From: Bacillota bacterium
Lineage (GTDB): Bacteria; Bacillota; Clostridia; Acetivibrionales; JAEXSP01
Assembly (NCBI GenBank): GCA_023453795.1
Contig: JAEXSP010000019.1
Span: forward strand, 372,001-436,000
Reading direction: 5' to 3'
DNA length: 64,000 nt
This document shows, piece after piece, positions 24,690 to 33,958 of this stretch (its first letter is position 1; each line of letters opens with the position of its first letter). Below the pieces are notes generated by a model, which saw only the letters and a list, made by a program, of their open reading frames with translations, was not told where the DNA came from and ran no database searches. The position numbers and the translations under genes were made by a program.

Positions 24690-26582
24690 TTATGCACTAA
24701 TATTTCTCCGGGTGGGGGGTAACGGAATACGCATCGTTACCAATGTACCTGCTCCTAACTTTGATTCAACGTCCATACTGCCGTTAAACTGTGCCTTTAT
24801 CATTGAGTTGGACAAGTATAAGCCAAGTCCCATTCCCCCTTTCCCTTTTGTTGTGACCATTTTCTTCAAAAGGCTTTGCATGACTTCCGGATTGATCCCC
24901 TTACCAGAATCTTTGATAGATATTTCCAAATGTGAATTTACTTCCTCTACCGAAAATTCTATGGTTCCCCCGTTGTTATCATAGGAACCTATGGCATTGG
25001 ATATGATATTAATAATTACTTGTATTAAAATATTTATATCTCCCCTAAGAAGAATATCCCCTGCATCCTCATAATTATAACAAACCGTACATTTTTTTTC
25101 AGTACATTCAAAGTTAATTAGAAAATCAACCTTCTTTATCAATTCCGAAACAGTAAATGTTTCTCCCTCTGTACTACTTTCTTCTTCACCATTCGCTTGT
25201 CCCATGCTTGGACATTGGTCATCAATATTGATAACCTTTTCCCGAACAGAGTTTATAACTTCAGACATATAATTTATATACTCCCTGACCCGATCCTCCC
25301 AAAGGTACATTTCATCAATCAGTTTACGAAATTCCTGTTGTTCTTCACATAACCCCAATCCAGAAAGTCTCTCATCAATCTGCTTTGTACAGTTTTTCAG
25401 TATATAAAGACCTCCGGCAGAACTCATGATAGGCGTTTTCATATTGTGTGCTATACTCCCTGAAAGCTGCTTTAAAGACATTAATTTTTCTCTTTCAATC
25501 AACTGGTATTTATTCTTTTCAGTCAAATTCAGCATTTCAACTTGCTCAGTTATATCTTTAAAAAAGATAATCACCGAGAGAGCATTTCCATTAACAAGTA
25601 TAGGAACTACATTTATCAAAAAATGTTTATCAAATTCTCCAAATACCATATGAGTCTGAAACTTTTGCGTCTCTTTTGTTCTTCTGGCCTCGTCAACTAA
25701 GTAAAGGAGCTTTTCACGTATATTATCAAATACAGGATTGTTTATGACATACATGAAACTACGATCCAATGGAATATCTATAAACTTACCAAATATTTTT
25801 GTACAAGCTTTATTAAATTCTACAATACGCAATTTGTTGTCAACCGCAATAAAAGCATCGGATATATAATCTACAACATCATTAAGTGCAACCGGTGTTA
25901 TTTCAAGGAAGTGGAACTTAAGCTCCATATACATGATAGTCACTATACCTGTTGTGAAAGAAAGAGGTTCTACAAAACTCGGGACATTCATGGTCCCAAG
26001 AGAACTAAACAAGCTCAATACAGGTGGTATTACAGCACCAAAGAAAAATAAAAACATTTTCGGGGATACCCCGCCAGCAAATTTAATAACATAAAAAACC
26101 AGATTAAAAATACCTATGGTAATATAGACAAAAGAATATGTACAGTGCACGAAGTAATATATTCCATAAACATTTTTACCCAGATACGAATTGTAAACCT
26201 GGAAGAAAAGATGATGATATTCATTGGTTGCTACCATAATTAAAGACATGACCGGAGGAATAAAAAATAACACCTTCTTTTTTAAAGGGAAAAAACCCTC
26301 ATAAAGGAAACTAAAGCTTGTAAACATCCATGATAGCGACATAAAGCATACACCAATATTATAAAACACCAGTAAAGGAATTAACGTGTGTCCGAAAATA
26401 CTTCTTGTCAAATACTCCATAAATCGTCCGAATATCCAAATAAAAAGCAGCAGTGAATTACTCAGTAAAAGGTAATGCCTTTTATCTTTGTTTTTATATC
26501 TAATCATAAAGAACGTTGCGGCAAGTAAAACGAGTGAAGAAAAAATATCTACCGATATGTTCACAATTCCGTATTTCTCCAT
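24690..26582 (-). CDS. membrane sensor histidine kinase with 7TM-type sensor and PAS domain
   Basis: 630 residues. About seven to eight N-terminal helices form a HisKA_7TM-like sensor (to about residue 225), then a PAS segment (DAFIAVDNKLRIVEFN) and the dimerisation helix with SGSIAHNMKTPIM (His near residue 378). The ATPase domain has IISNAIGSYDNNGG (N box), IKDSGKGINPEV (G1) and GMGLGLYLSNS (G2). The gene precedes the REC-XRE regulator by 139 bp in the same direction and should phosphorylate it. The signal is unknown; a membrane or envelope cue is suggested by the sensor type. Confidence 0.9.
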   Translation of the reverse strand: MEKYGIVNISVDIFSSLVLLAATFFMIRYKNKDKRHYLLLSNSLLLFIWIFGRFMEYLTRSIFGHTLIPLLVFYNIGVCFMSLSWMFTSFSFLYEGFFPLKKKVLFFIPPVMSLIMVATNEYHHLFFQVYNSYLGKNVYGIYYFVHCTYSFVYITIGIFNLVFYVIKFAGGVSPKMFLFFFGAVIPPVLSLFSSLGTMNVPSFVEPLSFTTGIVTIMYMELKFHFLEITPVALNDVVDYISDAFIAVDNKLRIVEFNKACTKIFGKFIDIPLDRSFMYVINNPVFDNIREKLLYLVDEARRTKETQKFQTHMVFGEFDKHFLINVVPILVNGNALSVIIFFKDITEQVEMLNLTEKNKYQLIEREKLMSLKQLSGSIAHNMKTPIMSSAGGLYILKNCTKQIDERLSGLGLCEEQQEFRKLIDEMYLWEDRVREYINYMSEVINSVREKVINIDDQCPSMGQANGEEESSTEGETFTVSELIKKVDFLINFECTEKKCTVCYNYEDAGDILLRGDINILIQVIINIISNAIGSYDNNGGTIEFSVEEVNSHLEISIKDSGKGINPEVMQSLLKKMVTTKGKGGMGLGLYLSNSMIKAQFNGSMDVESKLGAGTLVTMRIPLPPTRRNISA

Positions 26583-26907
26583 TTGAATACACCTCGTATT
26601 TTCACATTCATACTCATTTGCGATTGAAAAGTTAGTAATTCAGGAAGTCCTAAAGGCAACACCGTACCGAGTGAAGCGAGGGCTTAGAACTTAAGGGATC
26701 GCTTTTAACATTTCCGAAGCAAATTAGTATCATTTAAAATTGTTGCTTCTACTTATCATAATGAATAATGCGGAATTTGTCAATATATGTAAACGTAAGT
26801 TATTAGTTTGGAACAACGATATAGTTGTATAGCTACTAGATTTGGCCTTTACTGAATAAAAGAAAATAAACATAGAAAACCGGACTTCATAGCAAATCCG
26901 GACTTTT
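26583..26907. other. 325-bp gene-free region
   Basis: This stretch contains the 5' region of the kinase gene and the terminator of the GH3 gene. Between about 26640 and 26750 is a GC-richer patch (GAGTGAAGCGAGGG and surroundings) that I cannot assign. The frame at 26730-26942 has low-complexity codon use and overlaps the terminator, so it is not taken as a gene. Confidence 0.5.
26877..26907 (-). terminator. intrinsic terminator of the GH3 gene
   Basis: Read on the minus strand, GTCCGGATTTGCTATGAAG followed by TCCGGTTTTC places CCGGA against TCCGG with flanking A/T pairs and a short U-run. It begins at the stop codon of the hexosaminidase gene. Confidence 0.55.
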
Positions 26908-28128
26908 CTATTTTGCCTGCAGACCTGCATCCAACACGGCACTGATATGGCTGTTGATCTTATTAATGTCGATTGAAGCGACAGGGCTGTCAGACAATCT
27001 GTATTTCTGCTTTAGCTTCAGTATCCTGTATACGCTTTCATCCACTCTGTTCTCTTTAATAGAGCCGTCTTCAACTGCTTTCTTCAGACTGTTGATTACA
27101 GTCAACTCATTATCGTACCCATGGCACACCAAAACAATATCACTGCCTGCATTTACAGACCGTACAGCTGCGCTGCCAATGCTGTAGTTTTTGACAATTG
27201 CTCCCATTGTCATATCGTCTGTCAATACTACTCCGTTAAAGTTCAACTGCTTTCTTAATAGGTCGGTTATTATGGTTTTTGATAAGGAAGCCGGGTACCC
27301 GGGGTCAATCCTGGTTAATAAGATATGTGCCACCATTACGGCATCGGCTCCATTGCGGATTGCATCGTTAAACGGCACAAGCTCAAATCTTTTTAACCTG
27401 TCCATGTCATCGACAACGGAAGGAAGCCCTACATGCGAGTCAACTGAGGTATCACCATGCCCGGGGAAATGCTTGACAACCGGAATTACTCCACCTGCCC
27501 GAATGCCCTTCATGGTCTCTACGCCAAGCCTTGTCACGATTTTCTCATCTGAGCCAAAGGCTCTGTCCCCTATTACGGGATTTTGCGGATTGCTGTTTAT
27601 ATCCAAAACAGGTGCGAAATCCATATTAAAACCGAATGAAGCCGTCTCTTCAGCGAGTACCTTCCCGATCTTATAGGATATATTACTTCCGGCTTTACCT
27701 ATGGTTTTGTTCGATGGCAGCTTTACCAACTGTGAAGGCATCCTGCTCACCCTTCCGCCTTCTTCATCAACAGATACAAAAAGAGGCACCTTACTCCCCG
27801 AATTGGTGTCTTTTAACGAGTTGATCAGATTAAGAAGCTGGTCCGGACTGTCTACATTCCGGCCGAACAAAATGAAACCGCCAATGTGGTAATCTTCAAT
27901 CAAGGTTCTTGTATTCCCGTCAACAGTATAGCCTTCAAATCCGGCTATGACCATCTGGCCTATTTTATCTTCAAGGGTCATTTTTTTAATCTGTTCCCTA
28001 ATTGGATCTACAGTTTTTTCCGGCCGCTGTGTATTTTCCTTTGAAGGCTTCTGTTCATTTACCGCTGAACAACCTGTAAAAGCCAATATAACAATCATTG
28101 ATGCTATGATAATCAATTTTCTAAACAT
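26908..28128 (-). CDS. lipoprotein beta-N-acetylhexosaminidase, GH3 (NagZ-like)
   Basis: Start placed at ATG 28128 (GGGAG 8 nt upstream; frame open to 28170). The 406-residue product begins MFRKLIIIASMIVILAFTGC, a signal peptide with lipobox ending in Cys20, so it is anchored outside the membrane. The GH3 barrel shows VDEEGGRVSRM, MDFAPVLDI, KHFPGHGDTSVDSH (the His/Asp dyad typical of NagZ-type enzymes) and GVVLTDDMTMGAI with the nucleophile Asp. It would remove GlcNAc from peptidoglycan fragments in wall recycling. In Gram-positives this enzyme is exported, consistent with the lipobox. It is divergent from the LysM gene. Confidence 0.9.
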   Translation of the reverse strand: MFRKLIIIASMIVILAFTGCSAVNEQKPSKENTQRPEKTVDPIREQIKKMTLEDKIGQMVIAGFEGYTVDGNTRTLIEDYHIGGFILFGRNVDSPDQLLNLINSLKDTNSGSKVPLFVSVDEEGGRVSRMPSQLVKLPSNKTIGKAGSNISYKIGKVLAEETASFGFNMDFAPVLDINSNPQNPVIGDRAFGSDEKIVTRLGVETMKGIRAGGVIPVVKHFPGHGDTSVDSHVGLPSVVDDMDRLKRFELVPFNDAIRNGADAVMVAHILLTRIDPGYPASLSKTIITDLLRKQLNFNGVVLTDDMTMGAIVKNYSIGSAAVRSVNAGSDIVLVCHGYDNELTVINSLKKAVEDGSIKENRVDESVYRILKLKQKYRLSDSPVASIDINKINSHISAVLDAGLQAK

Positions 28129-28329
28129 ACAAGTTTTCTCCCATATATAAACCCTGTCCGTTTTCATCAACCATTACTTCCAGATAATATTGTTCCCAAT
28201 ACTTCTGTTTATGTATAAAAAAATGCGAAAAACATTTGTCAATGCTCACCGTACAGCCTGTTGAATGGATGTAACAATTGGTTTTTTCATCACATAGTAT
28301 ACATAAGAATATTAACAGAAGGTGTTCCT

Positions 28330-28989
28330 ATGTTATACGATTTTAACAGACAGTGTCCCGCAAACCATTATCCATATATAATTCAGCCTGGAGATACTTT
28401 GGATTTGATTGCAAGGAGACTTGAGATCAGCGTTTCAAGAATCATGTCGGCAAACCCCGGAATAAATCCTTATAACCTTAGGGTAGGCCAGACTTTATGC
28501 ATACCTGCCTGTCTTCCTGATCTCACCCCTTATATTATTCAATCGGGAGATACGCTGTACAGGATCTCACAAAGATTCAATGTAAGCGTTGCAAGTATAA
28601 TATCGGCTAATCCCGGTGTTGATCCGAATTATCTCAGAGTAGGACAGAGAATCTGCATACCCCAGGGCTGTCCCTCAAATTACCGGGAAATAATTGCGGC
28701 TATGCAAAGTGATATTAATATGCTTAAAGCGGAAAGTGATGCGCAGAAAATTGAGGAATCAAACTATGGAAGCTCTACCGCAACTACACGTGTCTTAAGT
28801 ATATCAGATAGAGAAATTCGGTTTGATGCGGCACCCGCAGTTTTCTCCGGCAACTACACAGGACATTATACCCAGGGCCAAAGCTATCCATTTTACTCGG
28901 AATCTGCCAGCGGCGGTCAAAGAGGCATAACTGTAAGGGATAATTTCGGAGTATGGCATATTTTCGGGTATCATGTGCCATTACCCTAA
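28330..28989 (+). CDS. LysM-repeat protein with a C-terminal domain of unknown function
   Basis: Start set at ATG 28330 because AGAAGGTG lies 6 nt upstream; a TTG frame extends to 28261 without a ribosome site. 219 residues: two LysM modules (about 15-59 and 67-110, each with YIIQxGDTL, ANPG and LRVGQxxCIP), then an unrecognised domain of about 100 residues (117-219) rich in Gly, Ser and Tyr. There is no signal peptide, as in spore-coat or sheath-type LysM proteins. The DNA encoding the last ~103 residues is duplicated at 33335-33680. Confidence 0.85.
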   Translation: MLYDFNRQCPANHYPYIIQPGDTLDLIARRLEISVSRIMSANPGINPYNLRVGQTLCIPACLPDLTPYIIQSGDTLYRISQRFNVSVASIISANPGVDPNYLRVGQRICIPQGCPSNYREIIAAMQSDINMLKAESDAQKIEESNYGSSTATTRVLSISDREIRFDAAPAVFSGNYTGHYTQGQSYPFYSESASGGQRGITVRDNFGVWHIFGYHVPLP

Positions 28990-29021
28990 ATCGGATAAAA
29001 TCAAACAAATTTCAAATTTCC
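28676..29021 (+). repeat. duplicated segment, copy A part 1 (LysM gene 3' end)
   Basis: This segment matches 33335-33681 with about ten differences in ~345 bp. Copy A ends the intact LysM gene. Homology stops just after TTCAAATTTCC at 29021, inside the flavoprotein stop region, at the same base where the 9239 relic match begins. Confidence 0.85.
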
Positions 29022-29593
29022 GCTTTATTATTGATGGCATTTAATAACCACGCCATATTCTGACCCAAATTCACCATGTTCCTCATACCTTCTTCATCAT
29101 TCAATACCTCGCCGATTTCTTTTCCATATACCATATTCCAGTAAGTAGAGCCAACCAGGAGCATTTCCTTATTCAGCATAAAATGGTTCAGGCAATCTAC
29201 AGCAGTCATTCCTCCGCCACGTCTGACGGCAGCAACTGATGCACCCGCTTTATGCTTAAGTATACCGGGATTCGTAGCCACAACCACTCCCGCTCTTTCA
29301 ATAAAAGCTTTCATCTTGGACGATATGTCTGCGGAATAAACCGGAGAACCCAGTATTACACCATCTGCCCCCAACATTTTGCTAAGGCACTCGTTAAAGA
29401 AGTCATCCACTATCACGCATTTCTTTATTCCCTTGCAGCCAAAACAGCCGCTGCAGCTTTTTATGTCCTTATCATAAAATTGAATCAACTCAGTCTCTAT
29501 ACCGTTCTTTACCAATTCAGCAAATATTGTATTTATTAATATCGCTGTATTGCCGTCCTTGCGTGCACTTCCATTAAATCCGACAACCTTCAT
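29012..29593 (-). CDS. iron-sulfur flavoprotein / NADPH-dependent FMN reductase family
   Basis: 193 residues with the flavodoxin-like fold: GFNGSARKDGNTAILIN (FMN phosphate loop), LGSPVYSADISSKMKAFIERAG (flavin ring contact) and, at about residues 47-59, CSGCFGCKGIKKC. This C-x2-C-x2-C-x5-C spacing fits the compact 4Fe-4S motif of anaerobe Isf proteins. It likely transfers electrons from ferredoxin for oxidative-stress defence or reductions. It converges on the LysM gene with 22 bp between stops. Its last ~64 bp have a relic copy at 9239-9302. Confidence 0.85.
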   Translation of the reverse strand: MKVVGFNGSARKDGNTAILINTIFAELVKNGIETELIQFYDKDIKSCSGCFGCKGIKKCVIVDDFFNECLSKMLGADGVILGSPVYSADISSKMKAFIERAGVVVATNPGILKHKAGASVAAVRRGGGMTAVDCLNHFMLNKEMLLVGSTYWNMVYGKEIGEVLNDEEGMRNMVNLGQNMAWLLNAINNKAEI

Positions 29594-29689
29594 TTATTCT
29601 TCCGTCCATTCATTAATTAGTATTCTTTGTCTAATCCTATATTATGGTAATGAATTAGTCAATAATTAGGATGATCTATAATATGAGCA

Positions 29690-29812
29690 TACAAACATAT
29701 TTTCCACTAGTCACGAATCTGTACCCCAAGAAATCCAATTCATCATCTTGGACAAGGAACACCCGATAACGGATATGCTTTAAGCCGCTCAAGCGATGTA
29801 AGTATTTGATCT
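29690..29812 (-). pseudogene. fragment of a RelE/ParE-family toxin gene
   Basis: This 123-bp fragment aligns with 34042-34163 inside the intact toxin gene (same orientation, roughly 15 differences and small indels). The N-terminal codons, the whole antitoxin gene and the C-terminal codons are missing. The sequence jumps at 29812 straight to the region that lies beyond the antitoxin in the other copy (34625). Confidence 0.8.
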
Positions 29813-30090
29813 AAACCTGTCTTTTACCTTTTCAACGATGAAAATGTAACGAAAAATCGCCACTCAAGCGACGTGGGGTCTGAACCGAAAAGTCTTTGAC
29901 AGGAATACCAGCTGTTTGAATAAAATGCTTTTCATTAAACCCATTAATTCGCATCCTTGCTCAATAATGGGCGATATGCCATCCGTGGCATATCCGAAGC
30001 GTGAAAGCATTTTATCCTTCGCAGGGTATTGCTATGTCTTGACTTAACGGCGATTGCAAGAGGTGTCTTCGAAGCTCTATGAGTAGGGGC
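29812..30090. repeat. intergenic repeat with palindrome, copy A
   Basis: Two blocks match the other copy: 29816-29860 with 34625-34670 and 29976-30090 with 34775-34905. A perfect palindrome sits at 29973-29994 (GATATGCCA, TCCG, TGGCATATC), followed by a strongly conserved ~80-bp tail. No coding potential is seen. Confidence 0.75.
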
Positions 30091-30113
30091 TTCGTAGTAA
30101 ATGGAATATCGTT

Positions 30114-31052
30114 CTAATTCATTTTTAGCGCAAGATAGTATACTGGAAAATCATATCCATCTCGCGTAAGAATCATAGTTGCAACACGAGTTGATGCATT
30201 TGGATGCGCCAATATATTTAATTTCTTCTTGATGCCCAAGGTAAAAGAATGTCTCTCTATATGATTAGCATATCTATTCCAAAAAGCTTCAAAGTCTGCT
30301 GTAGTAACATAAGCAACTATAAAGGTTGCTGTCCCAAGTGCATTATAATTAGTGATTGCTTTTTTTATATGTTCATCGATGTAATCCGCGCTTACACTAT
30401 TTAATTTCAATCCTTCAAAAATAGCAATTTCCTTATTGGCTTTGGTCAATAAAATATCTACTTCTGCGGCATCTTTACCACTTGCCGATACTCCGTGACG
30501 AGTTTGATCCTTAACCTCGTCATATCCCATACTAAACAGCATATCTCTGAAATAATCATTAATAATGTTCTCAGAACTTGCAGCATTGTACGTATAATTC
30601 AAACATACACGTTCACCAATTTTAATTAGATCATTTAGCACCATATTGGCAGTTGCAATATCAGCATTTAATCTTTCATCATTTGAAGAAAACAAAGATG
30701 TTTCTCCTACCATTTCTGATGCAATAGATTTTATTTCAAGTGCTTTGTTCACATATTTATCTACAAATTCATCATCATATTCTTGTTTTCGAGAGATGCT
30801 TTCTTCGCGAATTTCTAAAAGACCAAGTATCACTTTCCCAACAATAGAATCTTCCTCATTGTTCCAAAATCTTCTTAATTTCTTTGCCTTTGAGGATTCC
30901 TCGATATATCCAGGTTCTAGATAAACATCAATATCTGTTTGTTCTGCCATAAATGTACGAAAAGTATTATTTGAAAAGCCTAAAACATAGCCACTTTCCA
31001 TTTCAAATAACTGTTCCATTATAGCTTTATGTTTAAATGTTAGTTTTGACAA
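30114..31052 (-). CDS. unrecognised protein, possible PD-(D/E)xK-like nuclease fold
   Basis: 312 residues; I do not recognise a family. The N-terminal half is helical and charged. In the C-terminal half, GKDAAEVDILLTKANKEIAI followed by FEGLKL (Asp near 197, Glu near 212, Lys near 215) has the look of a restriction-endonuclease core (D, then E with a nearby K), but the spacing E-x-x-K differs from the classic E-x-K. It is the second gene after the hsdS relic, 43 bp downstream of the 198-residue gene, in the same direction. A defence role is inferred from position and from the nuclease-like core only. Confidence 0.6.
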   Translation of the reverse strand: MSKLTFKHKAIMEQLFEMESGYVLGFSNNTFRTFMAEQTDIDVYLEPGYIEESSKAKKLRRFWNNEEDSIVGKVILGLLEIREESISRKQEYDDEFVDKYVNKALEIKSIASEMVGETSLFSSNDERLNADIATANMVLNDLIKIGERVCLNYTYNAASSENIINDYFRDMLFSMGYDEVKDQTRHGVSASGKDAAEVDILLTKANKEIAIFEGLKLNSVSADYIDEHIKKAITNYNALGTATFIVAYVTTADFEAFWNRYANHIERHSFTLGIKKKLNILAHPNASTRVATMILTRDGYDFPVYYLALKMN

Positions 31053-31095
31053 TAAATTCCCCCCTTTCTTATATTGTTTTAAAAAATTTATCGTA

Positions 31096-31692
31096 CTAAC
31101 AATTCTTATTAGAAAATTGCTCTACCATGATATGTTCTTTCCCAAAAGCATTCCAGAATAATGGTTCTGTTTCACATGCATACTTTACTTCTGCATACTT
31201 ATTTTTACTGCCTAAATCTCCAACTTCATTATCGGTTAATAAGAAATTACTATTGATGATTACAATCATTAAATTATCAAATTTATCTTTCATTAATTGA
31301 TATTTTTGATGTACTATATCCGAATCTATATACTCATAATTTGCTTTAAACACATTTGCATGAAACTTACTTCGCCAAGATCTTTCCTTATTTGAATTAT
31401 CTTCATGCATACTCTCGATATCATATATTATTTCACTCACAACATCTTCTGCTTCTTTACTTGCAACCTGTAAGCAAATCCAATCATCCTTATTGTCCGA
31501 GCCATATAACGCCCACACATGCTTCTCTAAACAATCCTTTTTTATTACTTCACATATGTTTCGTCTCTTTTCTTCTTCATCGATGTTAGAACAAGCAAAT
31601 TCACATATCACTGTATGATTGCGATTATTTCTTAATTCTTTACCACTATATACTTTACAGTCATATGGAAAACCACTCTCTATTATATACAT
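31096..31692 (-). CDS. unrecognised 198-residue protein paired with the putative nuclease
   Basis: 198 residues starting MYIIESGFPYDCKVYSGKEL, preceded by GAAGGA 8 nt upstream. No membrane segments or known motif. It is rich in acidic residues, Asn and Cys, with the central segment HVWALYGSDNKDDWICLQVA. The start is only 15 bp after the stop codon of the decayed hsdS, and the 312-residue gene follows. The pair thus sat inside a type I restriction-modification operon. Its function cannot be assigned. Confidence 0.6.
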   Translation of the reverse strand: MYIIESGFPYDCKVYSGKELRNNRNHTVICEFACSNIDEEEKRRNICEVIKKDCLEKHVWALYGSDNKDDWICLQVASKEAEDVVSEIIYDIESMHEDNSNKERSWRSKFHANVFKANYEYIDSDIVHQKYQLMKDKFDNLMIVIINSNFLLTDNEVGDLGSKNKYAEVKYACETEPLFWNAFGKEHIMVEQFSNKNC

Positions 31693-31707
31693 ACTTTTTT
31701 CCTTCAG

Positions 31708-32153
31708 TCATTTATAATTTATCGTGCTAAAATCTAAGTCTGAAACATCTAGTTCTCCAGCCATAAGCTTAGGAAGTAATGAATTCCTTAATGAAGCCAG
31801 TCTTTGATTTTCACGATAATTAATCTCTATCAAACCCCTCGCTGGTAAAAGATTACTTTATAGTTTTATCATATCATTATCAGAAAAAGTTGGTACTTCT
31901 AGTTTAGGTATATCCTTAACATTTAAAGCATTCATGATAGTTCCACGTCTGTATTTTTATTAATTTCATGCTTCATATGGTTGGAAAGAAGTACAGTGAT
32001 TAAATATGCATACCATTGACAATTTTTCTTCAATCTAATACACGTCATATTTCTTCCCATTGCAGCATGTGTTCCTGCTGGTGCCTGAGAAACTGCGCCT
32101 ACTCGTCCAACGTTTGTAATCACACTTTCGTACCCAAAATGAATAGTCTTCAT
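31708..32153 (-). pseudogene. decayed type I restriction specificity subunit (hsdS)
   Basis: Two frames together give the C-terminal half of an HsdS protein. The frame from 32153 encodes SVITNVGRVGAVSQAPAG and GRNMTCIRLKK (target recognition domain). After a shift near 31950 the next frame reads MNALNVKDIPKLEVP, a stop codon, then ENQRLASLRNSLLPKLMAGE and LDVSDLDF, the typical HsdS C-terminus. The N-terminal domain, hsdM and hsdR are absent. At least one frameshift and one nonsense codon show that it is inactive. Confidence 0.82.
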
Positions 32154-32338
32154 CAGATATCATAAATAGTTTGGGAAAGTTAACCAATTTAATTATAATT
32201 TAAACTTCCATAAAAAAGTGAATTTCCTTTAGGATTTTATTAATACCTCAATAAAATTCACATACAAATTTTATAACGTAAGAAAATAAATGTTTTTGGG
32301 TAACAAAAAGACACCCCTTGATAATATCTGCAATTATT

Positions 32339-33244
32339 CTATAATGCAAATAAAGATTTGTCCGATTTGTAAATGTCATAACCTCGCGTACATAGGTTAA
32401 AACAACAAGAGGCCGAAATATTTTTGAACCTCTTTGCAATTTCACTTATTCCAAGTCCACATAAGTTGTTCAGCATGTAGGCGGTGATACCCCTGAATTT
32501 CATGCTCTTTCTTTTCCATCGGTGCGAAAGGGTGTCTATATCCTCTATTTTTAGCTTTTCAGCAATCGTTTTAATAAGTTCTTCCGGGTTCATGTCCCGC
32601 ATGATCACTTCCCTGTAAGATTTGTACTCATACTGTTCCTTCATGAATTCTTCTATATATCCATTCAGCTTTGAGTTTATTCCCACGTCTTTCCTCTCTA
32701 TCACCATTTCTTCATATGCTTTTATTGCCCGGCTTTTATCACCCTCATTTATACAACTGAGTATAAAGCCTGTATCTACAAGATTACGCTTGTCTTTTGC
32801 TTTGCCAAGATAATATACCATCGAAGAGTAGGGATAGCTGAATTCTCTTCCTTTGTATTCTGGAAGGTCTTTGGGGTTTGAGTGGATGTAGGCGGATACT
32901 GTCAAAAGATAACCATCCGATTCAATAATCTTGCTGTGAAATCGCTCTGTCAGAAGATGTCCCTTTCGATTGTACTTTTTGTTGACATATCTTACATACG
33001 TCTGATTCAAGCTCTTCATGAATTTCGATATGTCATATCCGTTTGTGTCTATTAGTATGTGATAGTGATTTGACATTAAGCAGTATGAGTATATTTTACA
33101 GTCATGCTTTTCTTTGTACTTCTGGAGAGTATTAAGGAAGTACTCCTTATCGGAGTTATCTGGGTAAAGGTCAAATTCACTTATGCTGTGCGCCATAATA
33201 TGATATATGGCAGCCGGATCCTTTTTTCTAGCTGTTCTCGGCAT
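32339..33244 (-). mobile_element. REP-associated tyrosine (Y1/HUH) transposase
   Basis: Start chosen at ATG 33244 (GGAGG 7 nt upstream; frame open to 33304); 301 residues. MPRTARKK at the N-terminus, SNHYHILIDT with the H-x-H metal motif (HUH) and KGHLLTERFHSKI are hallmarks of the TnpA-REP/Y1 family. The C-terminal ~90 residues contain a DnaA-type helix-turn-helix (AEKLKIEDIDTLSHRWKR; FRGITAYMLNNLCGLGISEIAKRF). The reading frame is intact. It lies directly beside the second LysM-tail copy. Such enzymes act on palindromic repeats flanking them. Confidence 0.88.
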
Positions 33245-33334
33245 GAATATATCCTCCTTCGTGAGCTTTAAATCCATAGTATTCCATTTCCTATATTGTG
33301 TCAAATATAATTACCTGTCCCGTAATGTCTTTTA

Positions 33335-33681
33335 CAAATTACCGCGAAATAATTGCGGCTATGCAAAGTGATATTAATATGCTTAAAGCGGAAAGTGATG
33401 CGCAGAGAATTGAGGAATCAAACTATGGAAGCTCTACCGCAACTACACGTGTCTTAAGTATATCAGATAGAGAAATCCTGTTTGATGCGGCACCCGCAGT
33501 TTTCTCCGGCAACTACACAGGACATTATACCCAGGGCCAAAGCTATCCATTTTACTCAGAATCTGCCAGCGGCGGTCAAAGAGGCATAACTGTGAGGGAT
33601 AATTTCGGAGTATGGGCATATTTTCGGGTATCATGTGCCATTACCCTAAATCGGTTAAAAACAAACAAATTTCAAATTTCC
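33335..33681 (+). pseudogene. duplicated LysM-gene 3' end, copy B part 1
   Basis: This segment is about 97% identical by eye to 28676-29021 (the domain after the LysM repeats), without the LysM modules or a start codon. One extra G at 33614-33616 shifts the frame after FGVW, so the original stop is lost. It begins about 90 bp upstream of the transposase start on the opposite strand. Confidence 0.82.
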
Positions 33682-33958
33682 AAACAACGCGGGATGATTT
33701 TCGACAACAATTCCAGGCGACCACTCATACCAGCATTTTCCCCCACAAGGGTGTTCGCTGCTATATATTGCAGTATTAAATTTGAATATATCATTCTTTA
33801 ACGGTGCAATTTGGAGCTCATTCCATGAAACTGCAGTCATATATAAAACATTTCCATTTTCTTTCCATTGCTATCCACAGGTTTATCTATTTTTGGATTC
33901 TTTAAATATAGAAAATCGGGCAAGAATGCAGATATCAATTGACATTGGAATATTAGCT

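Larger units (their letters stand above)
29594..30113. other. 520-bp region of decayed sequence
   Basis: This region contains the toxin-gene relic (29690-29812) and the palindromic repeat (29812-30090) described separately. The remaining bases (29594-29689) hold the promoter side of the flavoprotein gene. No intact gene is seen. Confidence 0.6.

Noticed and set aside
26730..26942. 70-codon minus-strand frame
   Set aside because: It overlaps the GH3 stop and terminator and has no ribosome site.
33335..33801. Second functional LysM-type protein
   Set aside because: The LysM repeats and start are missing, and a one-base insertion shifts the frame before the original end.
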